A stretch of 64,000 bases of DNA from QZLE01 sp033852135 (GTDB lineage: Bacteria > Pseudomonadota > Gammaproteobacteria > QZLD01): contig JAWSVB010000008.1 of NCBI GenBank assembly GCA_033852135.1, positions 62,001 to 126,000 on the forward strand. Direction: 5' to 3'. Below, piece after piece: positions 18,747 through 28,300 of the stretch. How positions within the stretch are numbered: the stretch's first letter is position 1; each line of letters begins with the position of its first letter. The translations under genes were made by a program, and so were the position numbers. The notes beneath the pieces were generated by a model. It was given only the letters and a program-made list of their open reading frames with translations, had not been told where the DNA came from and ran no database searches.

Positions 18747-18777
18747 TAAAAGCCTAGTGTTTGCACTAGGCTTTTAA
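18747..18777 (+). terminator. Rho-independent terminator after the MCP gene
   Basis: The stem AAAAGCCTAGTG / CACTAGGCTTTT with a four-base loop lies about 20 bases downstream of the MCP stop codon. The stem ends in T residues on the plus strand. Confidence 0.88.
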
Positions 18778-18965
18778 GTTTATATGCAGCTGGTTTTAAC
18801 TATTTTTAGATTAACCTCTCCAAAAAAACCATTCAAATAGCATTTTTTTATTTATTGGTTGTACAAAATAATCCCTTTTATAAATTAGGCTAGTGCCTTA
18901 AAATTGCGTATTATTTTTCGCCTGGTAATAATCCGGCATAATGAACCACGTTTAAGGAATAGATA

Positions 18966-19784
18966 GTGACAGATGATCTTCCAATAGGAGTCTTTGACTC
19001 CGGAGTTGGTGGCTTAACAGTATTAAATTCGATTCAGCAAATTTTACCAGATGAGGAGCTCTTATATCTTGGTGATACTGCGCGAGTTCCTTATGGAACC
19101 AAAAGCCCGGAGTCTGTTATAAGGTATTCTTTACAAGCTGCGCAGGTGCTTGTAGATAGAGGGATAAAGCTTCTCGTGGTTGCCTGCAATACTGCTTCAT
19201 CCGTTGCCTTAGATGCATTAAGAAAAGAGTTTTATCCAGTTCCTGTTTTAGGGGTAGTTGAACCAGGAGCTATGGCAAGTTGTGAAATATCTAAAACAGG
19301 CCGCATTGCTATTATTGGTACAGAAGGCACAGTTAACGGCCAGGCTTATCAAAAAGCGATAAGAAAAATACGTCCTGATGCACATATAACCGCGCAGCCA
19401 TGCTCTTTATTTGTTGCTTTGGCTGAAGAGGCGTGGTCAGAAGGTGAATTAGTAGAGCAAATTATTAATAAATATCTATCACCAATCATTGATGTTGAAG
19501 AAAAACCAGATTGTTTAGTATTAGGTTGTACTCATTTTCCGGTATTGGAAGAAGCAATTAAAAATGTAGTAGGTATTGAAACTAATGTAGTTGATTCTGC
19601 TGCTACCACAGCCCGCATGGTTAAATGTGAATTGGCTAATCATGACATGCTACGATCCATTCCAACATCAAAAGCACCATATTTTCTTGTCACAGATGGT
19701 CCTGATAGATTTGCACGAGTTGCACAAATATTTTTTAAAAAGCCCGTTGCAGCTGAAAATATAGAATTAGTTGATATTAACTAA
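18966..19784 (+). CDS. murI: Glutamate racemase
   Basis: MurI converts L- to D-glutamate for peptidoglycan. The two catalytic cysteines lie in VVACNTASSVA and LGCTHFPVL. The N-terminal IGVFDSGVGGLTVL and GDTARVPYG motifs are typical. The start is GTG, with AAGGA eight bases upstream. It opens a co-directional run murI-tsaB-uup with gaps of 21 and 4 bases, which suggests an operon. The 272-residue length is normal. Confidence 0.96.
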   Translation: MTDDLPIGVFDSGVGGLTVLNSIQQILPDEELLYLGDTARVPYGTKSPESVIRYSLQAAQVLVDRGIKLLVVACNTASSVALDALRKEFYPVPVLGVVEPGAMASCEISKTGRIAIIGTEGTVNGQAYQKAIRKIRPDAHITAQPCSLFVALAEEAWSEGELVEQIINKYLSPIIDVEEKPDCLVLGCTHFPVLEEAIKNVVGIETNVVDSAATTARMVKCELANHDMLRSIPTSKAPYFLVTDGPDRFARVAQIFFKKPVAAENIELVDIN

Positions 19785-19805
19785 GTTTGATTTTAGGAGA
19801 TAGCT

Positions 19806-20510
19806 TTGAAAGCCATCGCAATTGAAACAGCCACTGAAGCATGTTCCGTCGCACTACATATTGATGGAACTACGCATGAGTTACATGAGATAGTTCCTAG
19901 AGAGCATACAAAGCGCCTTTTACCAATGGCTCAAGAGCTATTAAGTGAAGCAGAAGTCAGTTTAACGGATCTAGATTTTATTGCATTTGGGCGTGGCCCA
20001 GGGGCATTTACTGGGGTGCGTATAGCAGCCAGTGCCGCACAAGGGATTGCATTAGGAGCGGACCTTCCGGTAATACCTGTTTCTACACTGGCGATATTAG
20101 CACAAGGGTGTTATGAAAAAACCAACTCATCAACTATTTTGTCCTGTATTGATGCTCGTATGAGTGAAGTATATTGGTCAATCTACCAACCAAATGAATT
20201 TGGCATAGTAGAGTTAAAACAAGATGAAGCTGTTATACCCCCAGAACAAGTGCAACTATTGATAGATATCGAAACTGCAGCTGCAGTTGGTAGTGGTTTT
20301 ATCACCTATAAGGACGAATTATCAAGAATTTGCAATTGTGAAATATCTACTTATCTCGATGATATATACCCGCATGCAACTAACCTAATGTCCTTAGCTA
20401 TTGAGCAATATAAGACTGGAAAGGCTGTATCTCCTGAGTTAGCTTTGCCGGTATATCTTCGTGACAATGTTGCAAAAAAAAGTGCTGCTAAGAATGAAGG
20501 TGCAAAATAA
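19806..20510 (+). CDS. tsaB: tRNA threonylcarbamoyladenosine biosynthesis protein TsaB
   Basis: TsaB is the non-catalytic partner of TsaD and TsaE in forming t6A37 on ANN-decoding tRNAs. The ASKHA-fold N-terminus (AIETATEACSVALH) and the motif GRGPGAFTGVRI are diagnostic. The length of 234 residues matches E. coli TsaB (231). The start codon is TTG, supported by AGGAG seven bases upstream and by the position of the conserved first strand. It is sandwiched between murI and uup. Confidence 0.95.
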   Translation: MKAIAIETATEACSVALHIDGTTHELHEIVPREHTKRLLPMAQELLSEAEVSLTDLDFIAFGRGPGAFTGVRIAASAAQGIALGADLPVIPVSTLAILAQGCYEKTNSSTILSCIDARMSEVYWSIYQPNEFGIVELKQDEAVIPPEQVQLLIDIETAAAVGSGFITYKDELSRICNCEISTYLDDIYPHATNLMSLAIEQYKTGKAVSPELALPVYLRDNVAKKSAAKNEGAK

Positions 20511-20514
20511 ATAA

Positions 20515-22419
20515 ATGTCTTTAGTCAATCTTGATAATGTATCTATCGCCTTTGGACTTAATCAGCTCCTAGAGAACGCCTGCTTAACTATCGAACCTGG
20601 AGAACGTATCTGTGTTATTGGCAGAAACGGAGAGGGTAAATCAACACTCTTAAAAATAATCCAAGGATTATTAAAACCAGATAGTGGCACAGTTAATGTG
20701 CAAAACTCAATAAGAGTAAGTGCATTAGAGCAAGATGTTTATACTGATTCTAATAACACTGTATATGAAGAGATTACTGATGGCTTAGGCGATGTACGCG
20801 ATCTTTTAAAAGAATATCATCACCTGATAGGTAAACATGACCTAACTGATGATGATCTTAAACACATGGAACAGGTTCAGCACGAGCTTGAAGCCAAAGA
20901 TGGTTGGAATATAAGTAATCGTGTCGACTCAATCATCAGTAAACTTGAGTTAGATGAAGATGTTAAACTTAGCGAACTTTCAGGTGGTTGGCTTCGCAGA
21001 GTATATCTAGCCAAGGCATTGATTTGCGATCCACACCTACTGCTTCTTGATGAGCCAACAAACCATCTTGATATTGAAGCTATTGAGTGGTTGGAAGAGT
21101 TTCTTTTGGATTATCGTGGTGGGATGCTATTTATAACGCATGATAGATCTCTGCTAAAGAAGCTTGCCACTAGAATTGTAGAGATTGACCGTGGAGTACT
21201 TTCATCATGGCCTGGTGACTATCAAAATTATTTGCGTAGAAAAGATGAAGTTGCCAACGCAGAAGAGCTTGCAAACAAACGCTTTGATAAAAAGCTCTCT
21301 CAAGAAGAAACATGGATACGCCAAGGGATAAAAGCTCGTAGAACCAGAAATGAGGGTAGGGTGCGTTCATTGCTTGCTATGCGAGATGAGTTTAAGCAGC
21401 GAAGAACTAAACAGGGTACAGCCAGCTTTGCAATTGAGCAGGCTGATCAGTCCGGTAAGATCGTACTCGAAGCTGAGCATGTCGATTATTCATGGGATGA
21501 CTTAAAAATAGCCGAAGACTTCTCCCTTAAAATACTTCGTGGAGATCGTTTGGCGTTGATTGGTCCAAATGGGTGTGGAAAAACCACACTGTTACGCATA
21601 ATGCTTGGAGAGCTACCCCCGCAAAAAGGTAAGGTAAAACTAGGAACTAAGCTAGAGATCGCATATTTTGACCAGCTGCGTAATACGCTCAATCTAGAAG
21701 AATCAGTGATAGATAATGTCGCTCATGGAAGCGATTTCATCGAGATAGGCGGCTCAAGAAAACACATAATGGGCTACCTTGCTGATTTTCTATTTACTCC
21801 AGAAAGGGTTAGAACTCCTGTTAAAGCCCTTTCAGGTGGAGAAAGAAACCGCTTATTATTAGCTCGTTTATTCTCTAAACCAGCAAACGTATTAGTTCTC
21901 GATGAACCTACAAATGACCTTGATATTGAATCACTTGAGTTATTAGAAGAGAAACTAACTGAATATAAAGGCACCATAATAATAGTGAGCCATGACCGTG
22001 ACTTTTTAGATAACGTTGTCACCAGTTCATTATATTTTGAACAATCGGGAAAAATTGGTCACCACATTGGTGGGTATTCTGACGCTAAGGCTGCTGTAAC
22101 ATTAGCTGAAAAGAAGGCAAAGCAGATAGAGAAAGCTGCAAAACAGGAGTCTGCGGTTCAAAAGCCTAATAGAGATAAGTCTAAGCCATCACCAAAAAAG
22201 CTATCTTATAAAGACCAATTAGAACTGGATTCACTTCCAGCTCAAATGGAAGATCTTGAACAAAGAATCGATGTGCTACAAGATGAAACAACTAGTGCAG
22301 GGTTCTATCAGCAAGATAATGAAAAAGTTACCGAAACTCTTGCTAATTTGGAGAAGCTACAAACTGAGTTTGATGCAATGTTCACTCGCTGGGAAGAGCT
22401 TGAAAGTAAAATCAATTGA
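20515..22419 (+). CDS. uup: ABC-F ATPase Uup
   Basis: A 634-residue soluble protein with two ABC ATPase domains and no membrane segments. Walker A motifs are GRNGEGKST and GPNGCGKTT. Signatures are LSGGWLRR and LSGGERNR. Walker B motifs end in DEPTNHLD and DEPTNDLD. The C-terminal 80 or so residues form the charged coiled-coil domain that distinguishes Uup from other ABC-F proteins. Uup acts on ribosomes or branched DNA and limits precise transposon excision in E. coli. It starts four bases after tsaB. Confidence 0.94.
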   Translation: MSLVNLDNVSIAFGLNQLLENACLTIEPGERICVIGRNGEGKSTLLKIIQGLLKPDSGTVNVQNSIRVSALEQDVYTDSNNTVYEEITDGLGDVRDLLKEYHHLIGKHDLTDDDLKHMEQVQHELEAKDGWNISNRVDSIISKLELDEDVKLSELSGGWLRRVYLAKALICDPHLLLLDEPTNHLDIEAIEWLEEFLLDYRGGMLFITHDRSLLKKLATRIVEIDRGVLSSWPGDYQNYLRRKDEVANAEELANKRFDKKLSQEETWIRQGIKARRTRNEGRVRSLLAMRDEFKQRRTKQGTASFAIEQADQSGKIVLEAEHVDYSWDDLKIAEDFSLKILRGDRLALIGPNGCGKTTLLRIMLGELPPQKGKVKLGTKLEIAYFDQLRNTLNLEESVIDNVAHGSDFIEIGGSRKHIMGYLADFLFTPERVRTPVKALSGGERNRLLLARLFSKPANVLVLDEPTNDLDIESLELLEEKLTEYKGTIIIVSHDRDFLDNVVTSSLYFEQSGKIGHHIGGYSDAKAAVTLAEKKAKQIEKAAKQESAVQKPNRDKSKPSPKKLSYKDQLELDSLPAQMEDLEQRIDVLQDETTSAGFYQQDNEKVTETLANLEKLQTEFDAMFTRWEELESKIN

Positions 22420-22479
22420 TATGACTCTGATTTTTGCTAATATCACTCGCCCAAGTTCACCCCCATATCAGGATTATTG

Positions 22480-22806
22480 ATGGCTGATCAAAAAGTTTAT
22501 AAAGTAATTTTCATTAATAGTGGCGAGATCTATGAGATCTTCGCTAAGAGCGTTTCTCAAAGTGATATCTATGGTTTATTGAATGTAGAAGAGCTTGTGT
22601 TTGGAGAACGTTCAAAAGTGGTAATTGATCCATCTGAGGAAAGATTACAATCTGAGTTTGCTGGTGTAAGCAGAACTTTTATACCGCTGCACTCAATCAT
22701 TCGTATCGATGAAGTTGAAAAAGAGGGTGTAGGGAAGATAGTTAATACCGAAAATGATAAAATAGCCCACTTCCCAAAACCTACGTATTCTCCACCTAAC
22801 GCGTAA
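22480..22806 (+). CDS. DUF1820 family protein
   Basis: A 108-residue protein matching the DUF1820 family of gammaproteobacteria: KVYKVIFINSGEIYEIFAKSV, then a VEELVFGERSKVVIDPSEERL block and a FIPLHSIIRIDEVEK segment. The function is unknown. The family often lies near core translation genes, as here between uup and prfC. ATG 22480 is chosen with AGGA about seven bases upstream; a TTG codon directly before it is in frame but unlikely. The tail after about residue 92 is variable and proline-rich. Confidence 0.82.
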   Translation: MADQKVYKVIFINSGEIYEIFAKSVSQSDIYGLLNVEELVFGERSKVVIDPSEERLQSEFAGVSRTFIPLHSIIRIDEVEKEGVGKIVNTENDKIAHFPKPTYSPPNA

Positions 22807-22870
22807 AGTTAAATATTTAACAGTATAAGATTGCCGCAATATATATGAGCAATTCAAAATAGGTAAATAG

Positions 22871-24454
22871 ATGAGTGATATTCAAGCCCAATGTGCTAAT
22901 CGTAGAACCTTTGCGATTATCTCCCACCCGGATGCCGGTAAAACAACAGTAACCGAAAAACTGTTGTTATTCGGGCGTGCTATTCAGATGGCAGGAACAG
23001 TTAAAGGTAAAAAAGCTGCCCGACATGCAACTTCTGATTGGATGGAGCTGGAAAAACAGCGTGGGATATCTGTAACATCATCTGTAATGCAGTTTCCATA
23101 TAAAGGCCGCACAGTAAATCTACTTGATACTCCAGGGCATGAAGACTTCTCTGAAGATACATATCGAACTTTAACCGCTGTCGACTCAGCATTGATGGTT
23201 ATTGACTGCGCTAAAGGGGTAGAGGAACGCACCATTAAGCTAATGGATGTTTGTCGCCTGCGTGACACCCCGATATTTACCTTTATCAACAAGCTCGATC
23301 GTGAAGGGCGTGATCCTATTGAGTTATTGGATGAAGTTGAAGATGTCCTTAAGATAAAGTGTGCACCAATGACCTGGCCTATTGGGATGGGTAAAGGGTT
23401 TAAAGGTGTATACCATCTATATAATGATACTATCCATCTTTATGACCCTAGTGTTGATGGCAAGATTCAAGAGATTGCCGTCATAGAAGGGATTAATAAC
23501 CCTGAATTTGATGCCAAGTTACCAAATATAGCTGAAGATTTCCGTGAAGAGATGGAGCTTGTTCAAGGAGCAAGTCATGAGTTCAATCTTGAGGAGTATC
23601 TGGCTGGAAAATTATCACCGGTATACTTCGGGTCAGCTATTAACAATTTTGGTGTAGAACTATTATTATCAGATTTTGTTGAGTATGCACCTGCACCTCT
23701 GGCTCGATCAACAGAACAAAGAGAAGTTACTCCAGAAGAGGAAAAGCTATCCGGTTTCGTATTTAAGATTCAGGCAAATATGGACCCGCAACACCGCGAT
23801 AGAATAGCTTTTTTCCGCGTATGTTCAGGTAAATTCACCAAAGGTATGAAAATGCGCCATGTAAGGATAGGGCGCGATGTGCAGATATCAAATGCACTAA
23901 TGTTCTTTGCTTCAGACCGTGAACATGTTGAAGATGCGTACCCCGGCGATATTATCGGCCTACATAATCATGGAACCATAAAAATTGGGGATACTTTTAC
24001 TCAGGGTGAAGATCTTAAATACACCGGTATTCCTCACTTCGCCCCTGAGTTATTCAGAAGAGCTCGACTCCGAGATCCTCTAAAAATGAAGGCGCTAGCA
24101 AAAGGGCTTGCGCAACTATGTGAAGAGGGTGCAACACAGTTATTTAAGCCATTAATTAATAACGATTTAATCTTAGGTGCTGTCGGCATTCTCCAGTTTG
24201 ATGTAGCTGCACATAGACTAAAAGCTGAATATAACGTTGATTGTGGATTTGAGAATGTATCCGTTGCAACTGCACGCTGGATTGGGTGTAATGATTCAGT
24301 GATGCTGCAAAAATTTCGTGACAAAAACCAAGCAAATTTAGCTTTAGATCATGCGGGTGATCTTGTTTATATTGCTCCGAGCATGGTTAACCTTAATCTT
24401 ACTCAAGAGCGTTGGCCTGATGTTCAGTTTTATGCAACAAGAGAACAGGCTTAA
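22871..24454 (+). CDS. prfC: Peptide chain release factor 3
   Basis: RF3 is the translational GTPase that recycles RF1/RF2 after termination. G-domain motifs are SHPDAGKTT, DTPGHEDFSEDTYR and NKLDREGRD. Switch I reads RHATSDWMELEKQRGISV. The length of 527 residues is nearly that of E. coli RF3 (529). Domains II-III show the QANMDPQHRDRIAFFRVCSG block that separates RF3 from EF-G. It is downstream of the DUF1820 gene by about 65 bases. Confidence 0.97.
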   Translation: MSDIQAQCANRRTFAIISHPDAGKTTVTEKLLLFGRAIQMAGTVKGKKAARHATSDWMELEKQRGISVTSSVMQFPYKGRTVNLLDTPGHEDFSEDTYRTLTAVDSALMVIDCAKGVEERTIKLMDVCRLRDTPIFTFINKLDREGRDPIELLDEVEDVLKIKCAPMTWPIGMGKGFKGVYHLYNDTIHLYDPSVDGKIQEIAVIEGINNPEFDAKLPNIAEDFREEMELVQGASHEFNLEEYLAGKLSPVYFGSAINNFGVELLLSDFVEYAPAPLARSTEQREVTPEEEKLSGFVFKIQANMDPQHRDRIAFFRVCSGKFTKGMKMRHVRIGRDVQISNALMFFASDREHVEDAYPGDIIGLHNHGTIKIGDTFTQGEDLKYTGIPHFAPELFRRARLRDPLKMKALAKGLAQLCEEGATQLFKPLINNDLILGAVGILQFDVAAHRLKAEYNVDCGFENVSVATARWIGCNDSVMLQKFRDKNQANLALDHAGDLVYIAPSMVNLNLTQERWPDVQFYATREQA

Positions 24455-24470
24455 GCAACCCTATAAATAT

Positions 24471-24510
24471 AAGGCAAAAGTAAGGGCGAAATATTTTGCC
24501 TTTACTTTTT
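24471..24510 (+). terminator. Terminator after prfC
   Basis: The stem AAGGCAAAA / TTTTGCCTT, with a 14-base loop, is followed by TACTTTTTATT. It lies 17 bases after the prfC stop. Confidence 0.7.
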
Positions 24511-24520
24511 ATTCCAGACA

Positions 24521-24548
24521 ATAAAAAAGGCGGTAATCAACCGCCTCT
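24521..24548 (-). terminator. Terminator of the coiled-coil membrane protein gene
   Basis: On the minus strand, AGGCGGT and ACCGCCT flank a five-base loop and are followed by TTTTTTAT. It sits 23 bases beyond the stop codon at 24571 and forms a tail-to-tail pair with the prfC terminator. Confidence 0.85.
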
Positions 24549-24570
24549 ATGAATAATATTTTAAGGACTA

Positions 24571-25272
24571 TTACTCTTCAAAATCCTCATCAGACTCTTC
24601 ATCATATTCATCTTCTGAATCTAACTCTTCATCATCAATAAGATCAGTATTTATTGTATTGATGCTATCTTCTGAACAGTCAACATCTTCAAGATTCATA
24701 TATTTCTTACGTTCAAGAACAAATTGAGTAAATTTGTTATTTGCACTTACCTCCAGACCTGCGGTTAAAAGTGCATCAAGGTGAACTTTTGCTGCATTGT
24801 ATAGGGCGCGTTCTTTTGGAGTACAGGGCATTGGTTTTGAGAGCTCTACAGATGCGTATTTCTCTAGGTATTTTTGCATCATCTCTTCAGCAATTTTTTT
24901 AGGTTCAAGTAGCTTGATAGTATCTTTAATCGCTGCTCTAAAACCTTCTAGCAGTTCTCTTTGCTCACGCAATTGATCTTCTTTGTTTTTCAACTCTGTC
25001 GAATAGCTATTTAATTCAGCATCTAATATATCTAAATCTTTTTCTGTATTCTTAAGCCCAACTTGTTTGAACTCAATTGACATCGCTTGACGGAATAGCA
25101 TCTCTTCTTTTTCTTTAAGGTCATCTTCCTTTTCTTGGTACCTTAAATATAAAAATCCACCAGTGATAGCTTCAACTATGGCTATTGTGATTAGAATCCC
25201 TATAAATATGCCATGAAGTCCATGTTTATGAGGCTGTGGTCTTTTCTCAGGTTTTATTTCAACTGTTTCCAT
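24571..25272 (-). CDS. Membrane-anchored coiled-coil protein with acidic tail
   Basis: Not recognised. The 233-residue protein has a short basic cytoplasmic N-terminus (KPEKRPQPHKHG) and one membrane helix at about 20-43. A charged heptad-rich segment (about 45-110) should form a coiled coil. A region with two cysteines (PMPCTPKER and VDCSED) follows. The last 25 residues are almost entirely Asp and Glu, ending DESDEDFEE. It lies 59 bases downstream of metH on the same strand and could be read through from it, but it has its own terminator. No function is assigned. Confidence 0.6.
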   Translation of the reverse strand: METVEIKPEKRPQPHKHGLHGIFIGILITIAIVEAITGGFLYLRYQEKEDDLKEKEEMLFRQAMSIEFKQVGLKNTEKDLDILDAELNSYSTELKNKEDQLREQRELLEGFRAAIKDTIKLLEPKKIAEEMMQKYLEKYASVELSKPMPCTPKERALYNAAKVHLDALLTAGLEVSANNKFTQFVLERKKYMNLEDVDCSEDSINTINTDLIDDEELDSEDEYDEESDEDFEE

Positions 25273-25331
25273 TGTCGACTCTGATTGTTGTTATTGATTT
25301 TCCATATTAAAATTTAATATTATTTTATACA

Positions 25332-28300
25332 TCACTTATTAATTTTATACCCTATTATAGGTGATAGCCATTTTTCAGCCTCTTTTTCCGAGATATTTTT
25401 CCTTTTAGCATAGTCTTGCAATTGGTCCTTATCAATTTTGCCAACACCAAAATATTTAGCCTCAGGGTTAGAGAAATAAACGCCACAGATTGATGCAGTA
25501 GGAGTCATTGCGAAGCTTTCGGTTAAAGAAACGCCAATATTTTTTTCGACATCCAAAAGATCCCATATGACTTGCTTCTCGGTATGATCTGGAGTGCCTG
25601 GATAACCTGGAGCAGGGCGAATACCGTCAAAATCTTCTGCTAAAACGCTTTCAATATTAATTTCGCAATTTTGCTCATAACCCCAATGCACAGTTCTAAC
25701 AACTTGGTGAATGTATTCTGAATATGCTTCTGCAAGCCTATCCACTACTGACTGGAATAAAAGTTCAGAGTAAAGATCACCCTCATCTTTAAACTTTGCT
25801 ATCTGCTTATTTGCATTTAAACCGGTGGTTATCGCAAATACACCTAAGTAATCATCCTCAACACCTTTTGGTGCAACATAATCTGCTAAACAACTGTTTG
25901 GTGATTTACCTATTTTCTGCGCTTGCTGGCGTAAAAATCTAAAAGTAGAAATACAATTATCTCTAGTTTCACCACTGTAAATCTCAACATCATCCCCAAC
26001 TGCATTAGCTGGGAACAGACCAAATACTGCTTTAGCATCAATTAAGTCTTCTTCAATAGTTTTCTCAATCATTACTTCTGCATCTTTACGTAATTGATTG
26101 ATTTGTTCACCCTTAGTTGACGCAGTAACTTTGCAACCACAGTCACAATTGCGATGTTTTAAATCCCACTGATCGTAAAATGCATTCCAATCAATAAATT
26201 CAGCTAGAGGCTGAAGTGGTTGGTCATCAATTACTTCAATACCAAGATTATTAGGGACAGGTGGTTCATAATTATCCCAATCAATTGCATCTGCATTAGC
26301 TCTAGCTTCAGAGAGTGTTGCAAACACCCTTTTTTGAGCTTTATTGTTATGATTATCTCTTAGTCTTGCATATTCTTCCGCTATCGGTTTTGCAATTGAG
26401 TCTCTGTCTTTTAGTATTCTTGATATTGTTGTAGCAGCGAGCGTAGCATCAGTTGTATGCACACAGGGGTGACTATATAAAGGAGCTATTTTTACTGCAG
26501 TGTGAATCTTTGATGTTGTTGCTCCACCAACAAATAATGGGATAGTAAACCCTTGTTTTTCCATCTCTTCAGCTACAGTGCACATTTCATCAAGTGATGG
26601 TGTTATTAATCCACTTAAGGCAATTACATCTACGCCTTCTTTGCGTGCGATTTCAAGAATCTTTTCACAAGGAACCATTACCCCAGCATCTACCACTTCA
26701 AAGTTATTACACTGTAGAACAACGCCTACTATATTTTTACCAATGTCATGTACATCGCCTTTTACAGTGGCGATTAGTACTTTTCCATTGGACTTTGATG
26801 ATGATGCAGATTTCTCTTCTTCGATATATGGCAATAGATATGAGACCGCTTTCTTCATAACGCGAGCCGATTTCACAACCTGTGGTAAAAACATCTTTCC
26901 AGCGCCAAATAATTCACCAACGTTATTCATCCCATCCATTAGAGGGCCATCAATTACGTCAATAGTTTCATTTGCAGCTATACGTGCTTCTTCTACATCA
27001 GCCTCAAGAAATTCAGTAATGCCTTTAACAAGTGCATGTGACAACCTTTGCCCAACAGGCTTATCTCTCCACTCTAGATTTTTAGCTTCAGCCTTCTCAC
27101 CAGATGAGCTTACTGAGTCTGCGATCTCTAATAAATGCTCTGTAGCATCGGAAGATCTATTAAACATTACATCTTCAATGGATGTTCTAAGCTTTGGATC
27201 GATCTCGTCATAGATCTCAAGTTGCCCGGCATTAACAATACCCATATCCATACCAGCTTTACCAGCATGGTATAAAAACACAGCGTGAATTGCTTCACGC
27301 ATCGGGTTGTTGCCACGGAAAGAGAACGATACATTACTTACACCACCACTTACCAGAGCGTGCGGAAGAGTGTTTTTAATTGCTTCAGTGGCTTCGATAA
27401 AATCGATACCATATTTACTGTGCTCATCAATACCGGTTCCAATAGCAAAAATATTAGGATCAAAGATAATATCTTCTGGAGGGAAGCCGACTTTATCAAC
27501 AAGTATATTGTAAGACTTTGTACATATTTCTATCTTACGCTCTTTAGTGTCAGCCTGACCATCTTCATCAAAAGCCATGACAACAGTCGCCGCACCATAG
27601 CGCTTAATCTCTTTCGCTTGAGCAATGAAGTTTTCTTCACCTTCTTTAAGGCTGATAGAATTAACTACAGGTTTACCAAGAACACACTTTAGACCTGCTT
27701 CAATAACATCCCATTTAGACGAATCAATCATTAATGGAACTTTACATACATCTGGCTCTGATGCGATTAGGTTTAAAAAGGTTACCATCTCTTCCTTAGC
27801 GTCAAGCATCCCTTCATCCATATTCACGTCAATAATATGGGCGCCATCTTCAACCTGAGTTCTTGATATATCTAATGCTGTTTCATAATCTTTTTCTTTG
27901 ATAAGGCGTTTGAATTTAGCTGATCCGGTAACGTTATTTCTTTCACCAACATTTATAAAGAGCGAATCTTTTGTGATGTTTTGCGGTTCTAGACCACTAA
28001 GGCGACAGGCCTTTTCGATGTGCTTTTGCTTGCGCGGTGCAATACCTTCGACTGCTTCAGCGATAGCGGTTATATATTCAGGAGTGGTGCCACAACATCC
28101 ACCTACAATGTTTAACAAACCTGATTGAGCCCATTCTTTAATTAATGCAGCCATCTCCTCAGCTGGTTGGTCATATTCTCCAAACTCATTTGGGAGACCA
28201 GCATTAGGGTGTGCACTAATAAAGAATTCAGATTTATCAGAAAGCTCTTTGATATGTGGACGCATCTGCTCTGCGCCAAGAGCGCAATTTAAGCCAATTG

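Noticed and set aside
26578..27213. 211-codon open frame on the strand opposite metH
   Set aside because: It lies wholly inside metH, has low-complexity Ser/Thr/Pro composition, no ribosome site and no family features, so it is a shadow of the metH codon pattern.
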